NCBI GenBank assembly: GCA_949825045.1
Contig: OX463816.1
Location: forward strand, 19,293,243-19,357,242
Reading direction: 5' to 3'
Origin: Argyresthia goedartella
Taxonomy: Eukaryota; Arthropoda; Insecta; Lepidoptera; Argyresthiidae
Length of the DNA stretch: 64,000 bases
In this document: positions 45,351 to 56,692 of the stretch, piece after piece
Position numbering within the stretch: position 1 is the stretch's first letter
Layout: the number at the start of each line of letters is the position of its first letter
Position numbers and translations under genes: made by a program
The notes under the pieces: generated by a model
What the model saw: only the letters and a program-made list of their open reading frames with translations
Databases searched by the model: none
What the model was told of the DNA's origin: nothing

Positions 45351-46734
45351 TCTGACCGCTCGTTGGAGATGTAATCACAATAATATCACTGACCACCGAA
45401 TCATTACAGGACGGCCATATTGCGATAGACGCAGATCTTGTGTTTAGTGAGCACTGTTGTAGTTGGGTGGACTCGTTCTGAATGATATTGTGAAGGGCTG
45501 CCCAGGATCTGGTGATTTATTGTAGAAAATCTGTGAAAAGAAAAGTCTTTCTTTCCACATAGAAATAACAAAAATTCCAGTCTACACACGCACGAGGAAA
45601 AGAAAATTTACTTTTGCGACCATAGTGCAAAAAGTTGTTTTTTTAATTTAGTTTATACAGATGGCAGCACTGCGTTATTAAAGATACACTTACATGATCA
45701 GTGTCAGCTACCGTATCCGTTCGCAAGCCAACGCAAGGTGTAAACAATCATCGAGTAAGTAAGGGCCAGCCGTATCGCATCGGCCGGCTGATAAGCCTCC
45801 GTCAACGCTCATTTATCTCAGTTGTAACTGTCTGTAGCTAATTGATTCGTCCCCCTAAATCTCATATACTTGTGGATTGTCGGATCATGGCTAAAGAAGT
45901 TATCCATTTCAGAAAAATAGTCGACTTCGATGTTTATTTTATTACTTATGGCAGTTTTCTGTTGAGTTTGCCAAAGCTACAAAATAGAACATTGATTTCA
46001 AAATCACGCGAAACGAAAACAATGTCTTTTTTTCATTCTCTTTCACATCAAAATACGTGTTCACCTTGTAATGAGAGTTTAGGTTAAGATCAGCATAGTT
46101 TAACGATACAGGTTTAGCCAAATAAAATACAACCGGACCGGACACAGAGTAGAAGGAATTTCGTACAGTAGATGTACTAGAACCAAGTAAGCCGCAGCCA
46201 ACGCAACGCCCCGCCGGACCATCCGGCGCAGAAAGCAACAACGGTCGCCCGACGTTGCGATGACAAGTTGTCATCGCAGCGGCAGCGGCCGCCAATTTGT
46301 CATTGACAAGCGTAGTGTAAAGACCACAGAGTAATATATAGAGGTATGTATGGCTATTTTCCATGAATAAAAGTTAATATACTGACACTCTTTACTCTTA
46401 CGACCGTACTTCTTTATATGACTGAAACCAATATAGTTTTGACAGCACAGGTCGCCTACCATTTCATTGACCACCAGCGATGGGGTAAGTATCGATATAG
46501 TGCGGCTAGCGGCAAAAATTATCAAAAATTTTAGATAGTTTACTTACTTTGTTTTCGATATTTGAAAAGACTGGTATTTAACTATGAGAGGATCCCTGTT
46601 GAAATAATATCGATAAACAAAGTCGAACTCATTATTTATTTTCATACTACGAAAGAAATAAACACAGTCTTTAAATTAAATTATACGGTAACACACTCAA
46701 TAAACAATTTCAAATAACTTGGTTATATAAATAC
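45351..46734. other. Upstream region of the kinase gene
   Basis: Expected to contain the 5' UTR and promoter. GGTCAG directly before the ATG could be a 3' splice site of a non-coding first exon. A short hairpin (GCGATGACAA, about 46256) lies in a GC-rich patch at 46190-46300. No TATA box recognised. Confidence 0.4.
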
Positions 46735-47150
46735 TGAGGACCTGAGGGATGGACATAGTCATAGAGTGGGAGCTTTAGCAGTTTGGGCATTCGCCCACGA
46801 GTCAACATATTCATGATGACTCGTAGGACTGCCCAGAACAGAAAAAAGACTTCAAGACACACTGTAAATCAATCTACACGTGCAGCCTATGAGTCAACTA
46901 TATGTACCCAAAAGACTCTCAACACCTTGCTCCTCCAGTATAACAATGCTTTTAGGATGTTGCTGGGGCTACCATGCTACTGTAGTGCATCGGGCATATT
47001 TGTTGAGGCAGGTACTGGTGAATTCAATACCATCATACATAAGAGATCGGCCTCCTTACTGAAGCAGAACGCCTGGCAGCACCGACAGCACCCTAGAGGT
47101 CATTGCAGGTCGGCTCGACGGCCGACGGCTCAAGCACTGGGTGAGTGTTA
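46735..47150 (+). pseudogene. C-terminal fragment of a non-LTR retrotransposon ORF2
   Basis: Reads YNNAFRMLLGLPCYCSASGI and IIHKRSASLL, preceded by a TEDLRDGHSHRVGALAV block. This matches the conserved C-terminal region following RT in a widespread insect LINE group. The frame is broken and both ends are missing. Confidence 0.65.
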
Positions 47151-48306
47151 TGACTGTTAGTGTCAGTACGTGGAAAACTGAGCTGTGCAACAAGCGGGCC
47201 AATTTATATGAAAAAGATCGAATTGAATGTGATATGAAGAAACTAATAAAGATAAAATAGTTTGTCTGTTGCAAACAATAAATATGGATCCTTTTGTGCT
47301 TCGAAATAAAAATATTATTAATATAAAAAAATATATAATCAATAAAAATATATACATAGTCAAATCGACAATTAAATAGCAATAGACAAATGTATTTACA
47401 AATTAAGCAATCATTTACATTAAAGCACATTTAATTAATATAGATCGCTAATCATGATTCTATAATACGGTATGTTTGTATGCTTGAGATACCGTGACGA
47501 AGTAAAATATCAATAAAATATATTGAAAAGTATCAGCAGCACCTACGAGTGAAATGTCTAATGTGATATTTTGACGACTCGTGAATGTCGAATCCCGTGT
47601 GAATGAGCTCTTACTCTACTAACAGATGTGAACGGGAGATTAGTGATGGTATAGTAGTTTGTATTAGTAAGCGATTATTTCTTTTAGCTGGTAAAATCAT
47701 TCTGTAGTAAAATCTTCTTGAGAATTCGCGCGTATTTTTGCCGTCGAGCTGGATCCGCGAGATACTTCCGTAAGCCACTTGTGCCGGCACATACGCCCGC
47801 CACAGATATGCGGAAATATCTATTTCCACGTAATGTTAAGATAAGTTGACGACCGTCACAGATAAGGTATATTTATATTCATCACGTGGTTTTGTAGTAA
47901 GTTGTATATAACCTTAGTATATCCTAGCAAGAAGCACTTCGTCCAAGATCACCGAGCCCCGACTTCGGCAACCAAGACGACATCAAGCAAGCCATGACCG
48001 GACCAGATTTGAAAACGGACCAGAAGCCAAATAATTTAAACTGAAGATTTCCCGCAACGAACTCAAGATACCGCAAGAATAATGAACCGATAGTCAGCCG
48101 ACTGCTGATTTATCAAAATGGAGCTCGCACCAGCAGAAACGAACGCGTCGGCAAATCCATTCACAGCAAGCAGCTTTTTCAAGTTCAAGACATAGGAAGC
48201 CGTTCCAACCCCCAGAAGAGTATTGAAACATCATCGATATACCTAATTCAACGAATATTGAAATCATCCAGGAAGAACATCGCACGAAGAATAATCATAT
48301 CACTGA

Positions 48307-48350
<44 letters not shown>

Positions 48351-49439
48351 GATTGGTGTACAAGATGTGCCCTATGTTGCCAAATCCCAAGGTTTATAGG
48401 CACACAAAATTCATCAATCGACAGCTTAATATTCACTCAAGAGTGAAGAGCACGCACGTACATATGACGAACGAGATCATTGACTGCCTACAGCCAAGGT
48501 TACAGATTTAATGCTGGCGCTGATTCAGCACAATCATCCTTGTGTAGGTACGGTCGCAATTATAAACAAACAGTGATTACAACTTCAACGACGTGCGATG
48601 TAAGTTGACTCATCGATTCCTGAAAAACATGGGCGGCTGCAGCATCAGACGACTCTCCTGCGGATCTTTTCCAGTTGTAGGTTAGGTTAGTTTACTAACC
48701 GCGACGCCCCATTTTCCTAGTGTTTTTCTGTTTTCCAGTTTTTAGTTTATTTTATGTAGTGTGCGGCCAGATACAAGGCTCGCCTGTAGGTAAATATTAA
48801 GTAATTCTTTAAACTTACGTAGAATTCACATAACCGTAGTTCCTTTATTTTTAGATTAAACGCTGTTTAATATTTTTTGTTGTAACACGGTAACGGTTTA
48901 ACTATCTTACGGTGACATATAAGGCGAGTATTACCTAGTTCTGTAGAGTAAAAATAAACCAAAGAAATCAAACCATCAACAAACGGGTACGCAATCCAAA
49001 ATTGACGTTACATCTATTTAAACAAAGAGTTTCGTTTATCTGAGGTAAAAACCCATCAGGCGGCCAATTCGGCGGCTGTTGCTAGATAGAACTTATGTGT
49101 GAATGAGCCATAACTATGGAAAATATGAAATCTCACTGTTCAAAATATCCAAGTACTAGCTCGAATATAAACTATTGGGTCGATGCGGGCTGCCGTTGCA
49201 CACCCGAGGCGCACGTGCCTGAGCGCTGGGCCCGCGCGATAATCGAACCGGTCCCTAAAGTGTTGCTGAGTGGTTAAAATGACCAACCGCAAATATCACG
49301 TTACCGTTTTGCACTGTTACAATTACTATATCAAATCAAATCAAAAAATGAAATTTTTGTTTTTATCAAAAATGTAGTTAAAATTACAAATTACTTCTGG
49401 GTCCCACACTAGGTCTAACCTGTATTGTGGGCCCCATTT
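47151..49439. other. Gene-free segment with an AT microsatellite
   Basis: Contains a pure AT repeat at 48309-48347 and a repeat block at 48986-49040 shared with 15271-15323. TATATAAC at 47907, followed by AGC/CGA-rich sequence, could be part of an LTR, but no paired repeat was found. Confidence 0.45.
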
Positions 49440-52250
49440 TGTTGATTAACAGGATTTCTAAATGTCTAAACATGATTTCTTATTTATATTAAGATAAGCA
49501 ATTAAATTTAGATAATTATGTGTAGTAATACATTTTGTATACATAATTTCAATGGATAAATAAATAATATAAATACTGTAAGTAATAAATATACAAATAA
49601 ATAAATATGTATGCACAGTACACCCACTTTTCTCAGTGAAGGTCATCCAATTACATTTAGCAATTTTTTAGTTTCGAAATAATTCAGTTCAGCAAGTCAC
49701 TTTTGGATTGCGGTTTTAGCCTCCCGAGCTGTAGCTGATTTTATGTCTATCTGTTTGCAGACTTTGTTGTAGATAAAAGGGCAAGCGAAGAAACTGGAGC
49801 CTTTAGCGAAGGCAGTGTGGACAATAGGCGTTGGGACTCTATAGACTCGTCTATTCACAAGAGTGTGGTATGAGTCAGAGTTAGTTATTGTCTTATACTG
49901 GAACAGAGTTATGCTAAGTAAATATAGTTGCCGAATCGACAGCACCTTCCAGTCCTGGTAAATGCTGGCTGTGGGATATCCAAAAGGCTTTTTTCCCATT
50001 ACTTTGAGCAACGATCGTTGAGCGTGTTCCACGATAATCAGGACTGATTTGGAGGCACCATGTATGTCAATAGCGACTGGCAGAGTGCAGTGTACACTAA
50101 TTTTAAAACATCCGTATCGGCACCTGTCTCAGTTGCTTCATTACGGGAATTAGTTTCCTTGTTCGAGCTGCTAGAGAATATGTATGATCTCGAAAAGTCA
50201 GTTTTTCGTCCAATATTAGACCCAAATATTTGAAGACGCTCGCTTTTTCTATGGATGGACAAGCACATGAGTGCAGAGAGTTGCATTTATGTATGCTGAG
50301 ATTCATGTTTGAAGGAGGACTAGAGTCAGCTGTTTTGTGAAAGCACATGAATTTTGTTTTTTGTGTATCGAGAGTTAACAGGTTTTCACTCAGCCAGTGA
50401 GCCACTTCGGTCATATAACTCTCCGCCGCCGCCTTGGCGCCATCCCAGGCCTGTGAACCTATGATCAGGGCCGTGTCGTCAGCGTAGCATAATACGTCAG
50501 CGTCCTTTTTATCTCTGAGAATTATAGTCAGCTCGTCAATATAGATGATGAAGAGCGTTGGGCCGAGGATGCCGCCCTGTGGTACTCCGAATGAGATTGG
50601 ACTCGGGCTACTAATGTGTTCGTCTATTTTTACTCGTTGGATACGATTTTGAAGGTAGCTATCGAACCAGTTTAGAGGGGCACCTCGAACCCCGAGGCGT
50701 TCTAGTTTAATTAATGAGCAATTTAGCCGGCGAAACGGTATCAAAAGCTTTGGCCAAGTCCAGAAAAATGCCAACACAAGCGTTGCCGTGATCGAGTGAT
50801 GTACTCATGGTTTTAAGGAGTTGTGTCACTGCGTCCTCCGTGAACCGGCCCTGACGGAAACCATACTGCCTATCCGAGATAAGGTTATTTGTCTCAAGAT
50901 ATTTCACTAGGCGTCTGTTTACAGTTTTTTCCAATATCTTGGACAGAGAACTTAGGAGGGATATCGGTCTATAGTTACTAGGTTCCTTCTTAACACCACA
51001 CTTGTGAATAGGTACCACAGCTGCCGTCTTCCAACAGGAAGGAAATTCACCATATTTTAGGCTGGTGTTTATTATATGTGTAAAAGCGGGCAGAATATTT
51101 GAATATATTGCCTTAATTAGGCCGTTCCCAATACAGTCGAGTCCTGGAGAACTGTCATTTTTTAGGTTTTTTATAATGGAGCCCACCTCCACTGGGTCTG
51201 TGGGCTGAAAGAAAAATGACTGGTGATAAGCAGGGTCCTGGTCCGTGGGAGTTCTTCTGGAGGTGTTTCGGGAGTTCAAGATATCATTTGCAAGATTCTG
51301 GCAAATATTTGCGAAGTATTCGTTGCAGTATGTTAGAGAATCCTCTTTGTTTGATTTTGAATTTAATAGTTCTGTACTTTTGGCTGCTTTTTTGTTAATC
51401 TCATATATATTTTTAATGATTTTCCACATTTTCTTTGGATCACGCCGGCTTTCGCTAAGGGAGTCTCCATTTGATTGAAATTTAAGCCTTTTTAGTAAAT
51501 CATTGAAAAAATTGCGATACCTCTGTAGCTGACCTGTATAATATCATTGTTTGGTTCCTTACGCGCTTTGTTGTGTAACCTTTCTCTTTGCAGCATACAT
51601 CGGACTAATCCGGGGGTGATCCATGGTTTGATTGTAAATTTACTACGACTTACCGTTACCTCCTTTTTGTGTTTACTGATAGTATCATTAAGTATTTCCA
51701 TGAATACTTCAGTACAGGAGGATGTATCTTCGTTTTGCAGAACACTTGACCAGTATTGGTCCTTTAAATCGTTATTTACTGCTACATAATCTATTTTTGC
51801 AATTGATCTAACATGTTTAGTGCGGGGAGGTTTAAGATTAATATTAGCAATGGTTAAGTCATGATCTGTAAGCGTAGTCTTACAGAACTAATGATTTTAG
51901 ACCCGACAAATATATGATCCAGGCAAGAGTCATATCTGGTGGGTTGGGTAATTACGGGTCTGAGGGACATTTCCGAGACTAGTGATAGGTATTCCTGGGT
52001 GACCCTTTCTTCGTCTGCTAGGATGTTTATGTTTATATCGCTTACTATTATTGTAGAATAGTTGTTCTTGAGTGGGACCAGTAAATGTTCAAGAGCCCTG
52101 AAAAAGTTTGTGGGGTCTGTGAAGGATGGTGAGCGGTAGATGGCTAAGATTGTAATTTTTTTTGGTAAGTCAACTATCAGGCAATTGCGGTCTGCAATTG
52201 CGTGATAGTGTCTAGGCATATAAAGAAATCTATGCATAGTTTTCAATGTT
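49440..52250 (-). pseudogene. CR1/jockey-superfamily LINE, 5' truncated and frameshifted
   Basis: Collinear minus-strand blocks: endonuclease end (52246-51854: AIYRSPS, SDININIL, SCLDHIFV), RT fingers and palm (51429-50707: SSPGLDCIGN, NYRPISLLSSLSKILE, FLDLAKAFDTVS), palm and thumb (50777-50103: GVPQGGILGPTLFIIYI, CYADDTALI, YLGLILDEKL) and the C-terminal region (50032-49697). These lie in several frames, so there are multiple frameshifts. About 2.8 kb survives. The 3' UTR probably reaches 49440 (CCCACACTAGGTCTAACCTG). Confidence 0.85.
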
Positions 52251-52636
52251 GACGTGACAACGTCTTATAAATCGATGAACGGCGGCTGCACGCACGAAAA
52301 ACCATGGCTCATTGTCACGTTCCGCCTGAGCCGAGCGAGCAAGCGAGAGCGCGGAACAAACGATAGAGAAGCACGATCGGGCTAAGCATTCATGACGTTA
52401 TCACATAATATTATCGCCCGTAAACCAAGTTTATAGACAACCAATTTTAACAAATTTGTAGGTTTCGTATGTTTTCAGACCGTCCTATCCTATGTAATCA
52501 ATAATGACTTTTTAAATCAATTGTTAATTCAGCAGAAGAAAACTCGCTACAACACTATAATTTAAACAAAACTAAACAGTACTACAGGTTTTTTTTTGCC
52601 TTTAGCGATAGATATTTTAATAAATACTAATACTTA

Positions 52637-52985
52637 TCATGTAATAGATAGATAGCGTTCTTTTAAACGACTTTTAAACGTGTGAATTGACGGACTGTCT
52701 CTGATGGCGCTGGGGAGTTTGTTCCAGAGACTGATAGCTCGTAGTCTGAACCCATTCTTATAAGCGGCTGTGAAATGTTGCGGAGTTGTAAGTAGTGATC
52801 GAGTGTGAGATCTCCGTGGCCTATCCGAAGACAGAAAAACGAAACGATCCCGTAAGAAGCCAAGATAGCGAGGATTACATAAAATATTGAAGAGGCTAAT
52901 GAGGATATGGAAATTCCGTCGAAGGCGAATCGGGAGCCATTTCAACTCCCTCGATACTCCGAGACGTGGTCTAACTTGCGCAGAC
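52637..52985 (-). pseudogene. LINE ORF2 C-terminus (CR1-like)
   Basis: Reads ELKWLPIRLRRNFHILISLF, NPRYLGFLRDRF, RSHTRSLLTTP and SLWNKLPSAIRDSPSIHTFK, a conserved CR1-type C-terminal signature. The sense frame ends near 52985, where a plus-strand jockey copy begins. Confidence 0.8.
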
Positions 52986-52999
52986 AAAAAAAAAACCGA

Positions 53000-54072
53000 A
53001 TCCTGAAGTTTTGAAGTCGCAAAATTAACTGACATAGTGTTGTTTGCTGATGATACTTCAATGGCCTTCAAAATTGAAAGACAAAAAGGAGATTTTGATG
53101 ATATTAATGGTGTATTGTCTTTAACCTTGAATTGGTTCACAGTCAATAATTTATTGTTAAACGCTGGTAAAACCAAGTGTATCAAATTCTCACTTCCAAA
53201 TGTCAGGCAAGTTGAGACCAGTTTAGTGTTAGGCAACAGCACGTTAGAATTAGTAAATGATACGAAGTTTTTTGGAATAACCATTGATAGCAAATTGCAG
53301 TGGGGACCCCACATAGATAAATTAGCTGGTAAATTAAGTTCTGCGGCTTACGCTGTTAGGAACATCAGACAAAGCACGGATGTGGCTACATCTAGTATTG
53401 TGGCTAGTATATTTTAGTTACTTTCATAGAGTCATATCCTATAGTATCTTGTTGTGGGGGAAAGCTGCGGATATTCAAGCTATTTTTATTTTACAGAAAA
53501 GAGCTATTCGAGCAATTTATAATTTAAAACGAACAGACTCCTTAAGAGAGCTTTTTAAAGAAATTGACATACTAACTGTAGCTAGTCAATTTATTTTCGA
53601 AAATATAATGTATGTACGCAAAAAAATAGAATGATTTAGACTCGCGAAGGTTATCAATTCTTTCAAGCGTCAGTGCATCCTCTACTATAATAAGATACCT
53701 CTAGAGATTTAGAAATTGCCATTTGAGCAATTTAAAAAGCATGTTAAAGCGACTTTGTCGAAAAAGGGATATTACAATGTTCGAGATTACTTAAATGACA
53801 GGACTGTATTTGGTTAATCTAGCTCAACACAGACCTTGCTGTTAATAATTTTGTAATTATTTATTCCTGCTTATTAAATCAAATTTTTCATATTTGTATT
53901 AGTTAAGCACAACCTATTTTTAAAAGTGATCTAAAAATCAATCTGTGGGAGTTTCTACGCCCTGCTTCTCCCACAGTGTTCCAATGTAGAGAAGAGGCAA
54001 AAAATGACGTTTGCTAAGTATATGTAAATATCTACAGTAATAAAGTACTTTGACTTTGACTTTGACTTTGGA
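53000..54072 (+). pseudogene. Jockey-like LINE 3' portion
   Basis: Frame 53037-53417 has the RT FADD motif (LFADDTSMAF), KTKCIKFSLP and FFGITIDSKLQWGPHI. After a frameshift, 53400-53634 continues (ISYSILLWGKA, ILQKRAIRAIYNL). The 3' UTR ends in CTTTGACTTTGACTTTG. The same 3' end occurs at 11655-11980, so the family has at least two copies here. Confidence 0.85.
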
Positions 54073-54098
54073 CTATAGTCCACCTATAGTCCTATAGT

Positions 54099-54162
54099 CA
54101 CCATTATACAATTCTGTTGGGCGTTTTCTATAGAGAACGCCCAACAGAATTTTATAATGGTG
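54099..54162. repeat. 64-bp near-perfect palindrome
   Basis: Arms of 27 bases (CACCATTATA.AATTCTGTTG) differ at one base, and the centre TCTATAGA is itself palindromic. It lies just after the tail of the jockey-like copy. Confidence 0.9.
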
Positions 54163-54519
54163 AAGACAGATTTCAAGAAAAAGATATTCTGCAGATTATT
54201 ATTATACAAGAATACCATCCACATGTTTACTACTGAACGCCTCGAGTATTTCCGGGTAACTAGAGTGGATACTCTGGGCGTTGATATGAACAATATTTAA
54301 ATTGCTGCCCAGGCTACCAAAAACAGCGGTAAGTTTGTCGCATAGTGTGTTATTATTATTTGTTTATATAAGTGTCCTTTACCCATAGTTAACACATTCA
54401 TCATGCGTCTAAGGTAGGACCATAAACAACGCCATCTGTTGGACTTTGAAAAAGCCTGCTATGAATATGGATGTAACTACATTTCTACGCAATACAATCT
54501 GAGGAGCCTCGAGCACGAA

Positions 54520-55215
54520 CGACGCCAGCGCGTGAAAGTTATTTGAGAACGCAGCAAAAGTACATTTCCCACGAGTTCGCAAAGGCTTATATTTACGAAC
54601 CGAGAGCCGAAGGCGAGGCGCGTCGGAAAATTATATTTTACGCATTCTAACATCAAAATAGCAACTTCGCCCCTTGATTTTGGGATCTCAGGCGGAAAAC
54701 TTATATTCCTAACTCGTTTGCAAAGGCTTTTTACGAACCTCTCTACGACGCTCGCCTTCGGCTCGTGCCGTAAACTTCTCGGTTTGTAAAGCCTTTGCGA
54801 AGCTCTGTGAAGTTAGCAGTAGAAAGTCATAGAAAATTTTCTATAAATGCTACAAATTTCAACTCTCTGCTCTGTCAACTCGCGACAATTTCGTATCCGT
54901 GAACCTATTTTTTTAAATATTAAAAACCTTGAAATTAATATAAAACGGGGCTCAAATTCAGGGCATTGCTAGCCTGCTATTCACTAACAAATCACTTTAT
55001 ACATGTTACACATAAAATCACTTCTAAGGCTGGACACACTCAATTAGAGTTATACATACAACTAGGTATTTTATTGCGTTTTTTTTCGAAAACCTCTCGA
55101 CCTCAAATTCTGAAACTTCGTATTGTGGGAGCTCAAAATAAGCTCAAAATCCCCTGAATTTGAGCCCCGTTTTCTATGACTTTCTACTGCTAACTTCACA
55201 GAGCTCCTTTGCGAA
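54520..55215. repeat. Complex foldback region
   Basis: Right arm 55149-55210 is the inverted match of two separated left blocks (about 54797-54835, GCTCTGTGAAGTTAGCAGTA; and 54942-54963, ACGGGGCTCAAATTCAGGG). Inner motifs GCAAAGGCTT...ACGAACC...GAGCCGAAGGCGAG also occur in both orientations (54577-54625, 54714-54795). Probably a foldback-type element with an internal insertion. Confidence 0.65.
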
Positions 55216-55989
55216 CTTGTAGGAAATCTACCTATTTATGACATAAAACATAACAATCACTGACATTTGCTTTTCGACAGTGCTTGTATCGAATACTTTT
55301 TGTGATTGGGCTACTGAACTTTATGTCGTATAGGAGAGGACTAAGACGCCGTGATCTGAAAAGAACTCTTGGGTGGGTGGGAGTGACGTGCCATACTGTC
55401 TGGCTGAGATGGAGCAATATGCATACCAGCATCCAGATCAGAAACAAGACAACTTATGAAGCTGTGGTACTATTGGCTGGGGCTGGATGGGTCCGATTCA
55501 TTCGTCACAACAAAATGAAAAACCGATTTCAACAACCAGATCTAATCAGCTTTGGCGAATCGCATTACTTGTCTAATAAATAAGTGAATTACATATTTAA
55601 GGTTTATAAATGTCACACTCATTTCAAAACACATAAACACACATTATTATAATATTTTAAGGTAGGTAGGTGATAGTTAAATAGGTATCTATCTACGTAA
55701 CGTAAGTGCATTCAGTAAACAATTTGCACACCCACCATTGTAAAATGTAAGCATTTTGTACTGATAATAGGAAATAATTAAAAACACTTCAAAATGTGTA
55801 CTGAATTGCACACACACACATACACACATTGATTTATTTGGCTCCGAGCGAGGAAAAGACGTTGCTCACCTAAGAGCTAAAGAATATTGGCGCGGACTGT
55901 ACAAGCAAGCAAGGTCTTATACATAAGTAAGGGAAAAATCTGAAAACCGTATTTGTGCGGAATTTAGTACAAGTCAGCTATTTAAATAA
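55216..55989. other. Gene-free segment
   Basis: A 99-codon open frame at 55284-55583 has no recognisable domain and low plausibility; a CA microsatellite lies at 55811-55828. Nothing else noted. Confidence 0.45.
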
Positions 55990-56460
55990 TCGGTCAAGTG
56001 CGGGTCAGACTCGCATACGAAGGGTCCCGTACCATCGTACAAGAAAACGAAACCAATAAAAATAATAAAAATAAAAAAGATGACAATATTATGTCCGAAT
56101 GTGGATCTAAACCGAGAACCCTAAGATTGCGAAACCGATAACAAACTGATTGCGTTACGACAACCATGTGATAAGCCACGAAATCTACGATGATATTTGA
56201 ATCTTGTTAAGGTATGTTATTTCGCGGGTGGTGTTAAATCACGTGTCTTGTATGGGGACGCCCTTTAATTTACAAAATCTCGCGCAGATCATTATTTGTT
56301 GCTGGAGCGGCAACATATATTCACATTCTGTGAAAATTTCAACTCTTTACGGTTCATGAGTTAGCCCGCTGACGACGGAAGGACGGACAGATGGAAGGAC
56401 GGACATTGGAGGCTTAGCAATAGGGTCCCGTTTGGCACCCTCGGATACGGAACCCTAAAG
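55990..56460 (-). repeat. 'GGGTTCCGTACCCGAAGGGT' family repeat, copy 4 (reversed)
   Basis: Begins on the plus strand with CGGTCAAGTGCGGGTCAGAC and ends with TAGGGTCCCGTTTGGCACCC ... GGAACCCTA, the reverse complement order of copy 2. Confidence 0.75.
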
Positions 56461-56595
56461 ACATATTCAGAACATGTGTCACGAGTAACTAATCAAATGA
56501 TTTAATATGTTCGGCAGATCTACTAGTTAATAAAAGTAGAAGAGTTTAGCCCATGTTTTACCTTAGTCATGAGACTGGATGACAAAGATAACTAA

Positions 56596-56692
56596 TACCA
56601 CAAAAAATATCAAACAGCGTTTAACCTCAAAACATACGTCAAATCACACACATTTTTGTTTTTAAACAATTGTAGTTTATTTTTTGTGGTAA
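56596..56692. mobile_element. TTACCACAAAAAATA MITE, copy 2
   Basis: TACCACAAAAAATATCAAAC to TTTTTGTGGTA; close to copy 1 at 42451 in length and inner sequence (CAGCGTTTAACCTCAAAAC). Confidence 0.7.

Noticed and set aside
52986..53314. N-terminal half of a 225-codon minus-strand frame
   Set aside because: It is antisense to the jockey-like RT on the plus strand. Only the part below 52985 is a sense LINE sequence.
55284..55583. 99-codon plus-strand frame
   Set aside because: No domain, no promoter or splice context, and it lies next to foldback DNA; treated as chance.
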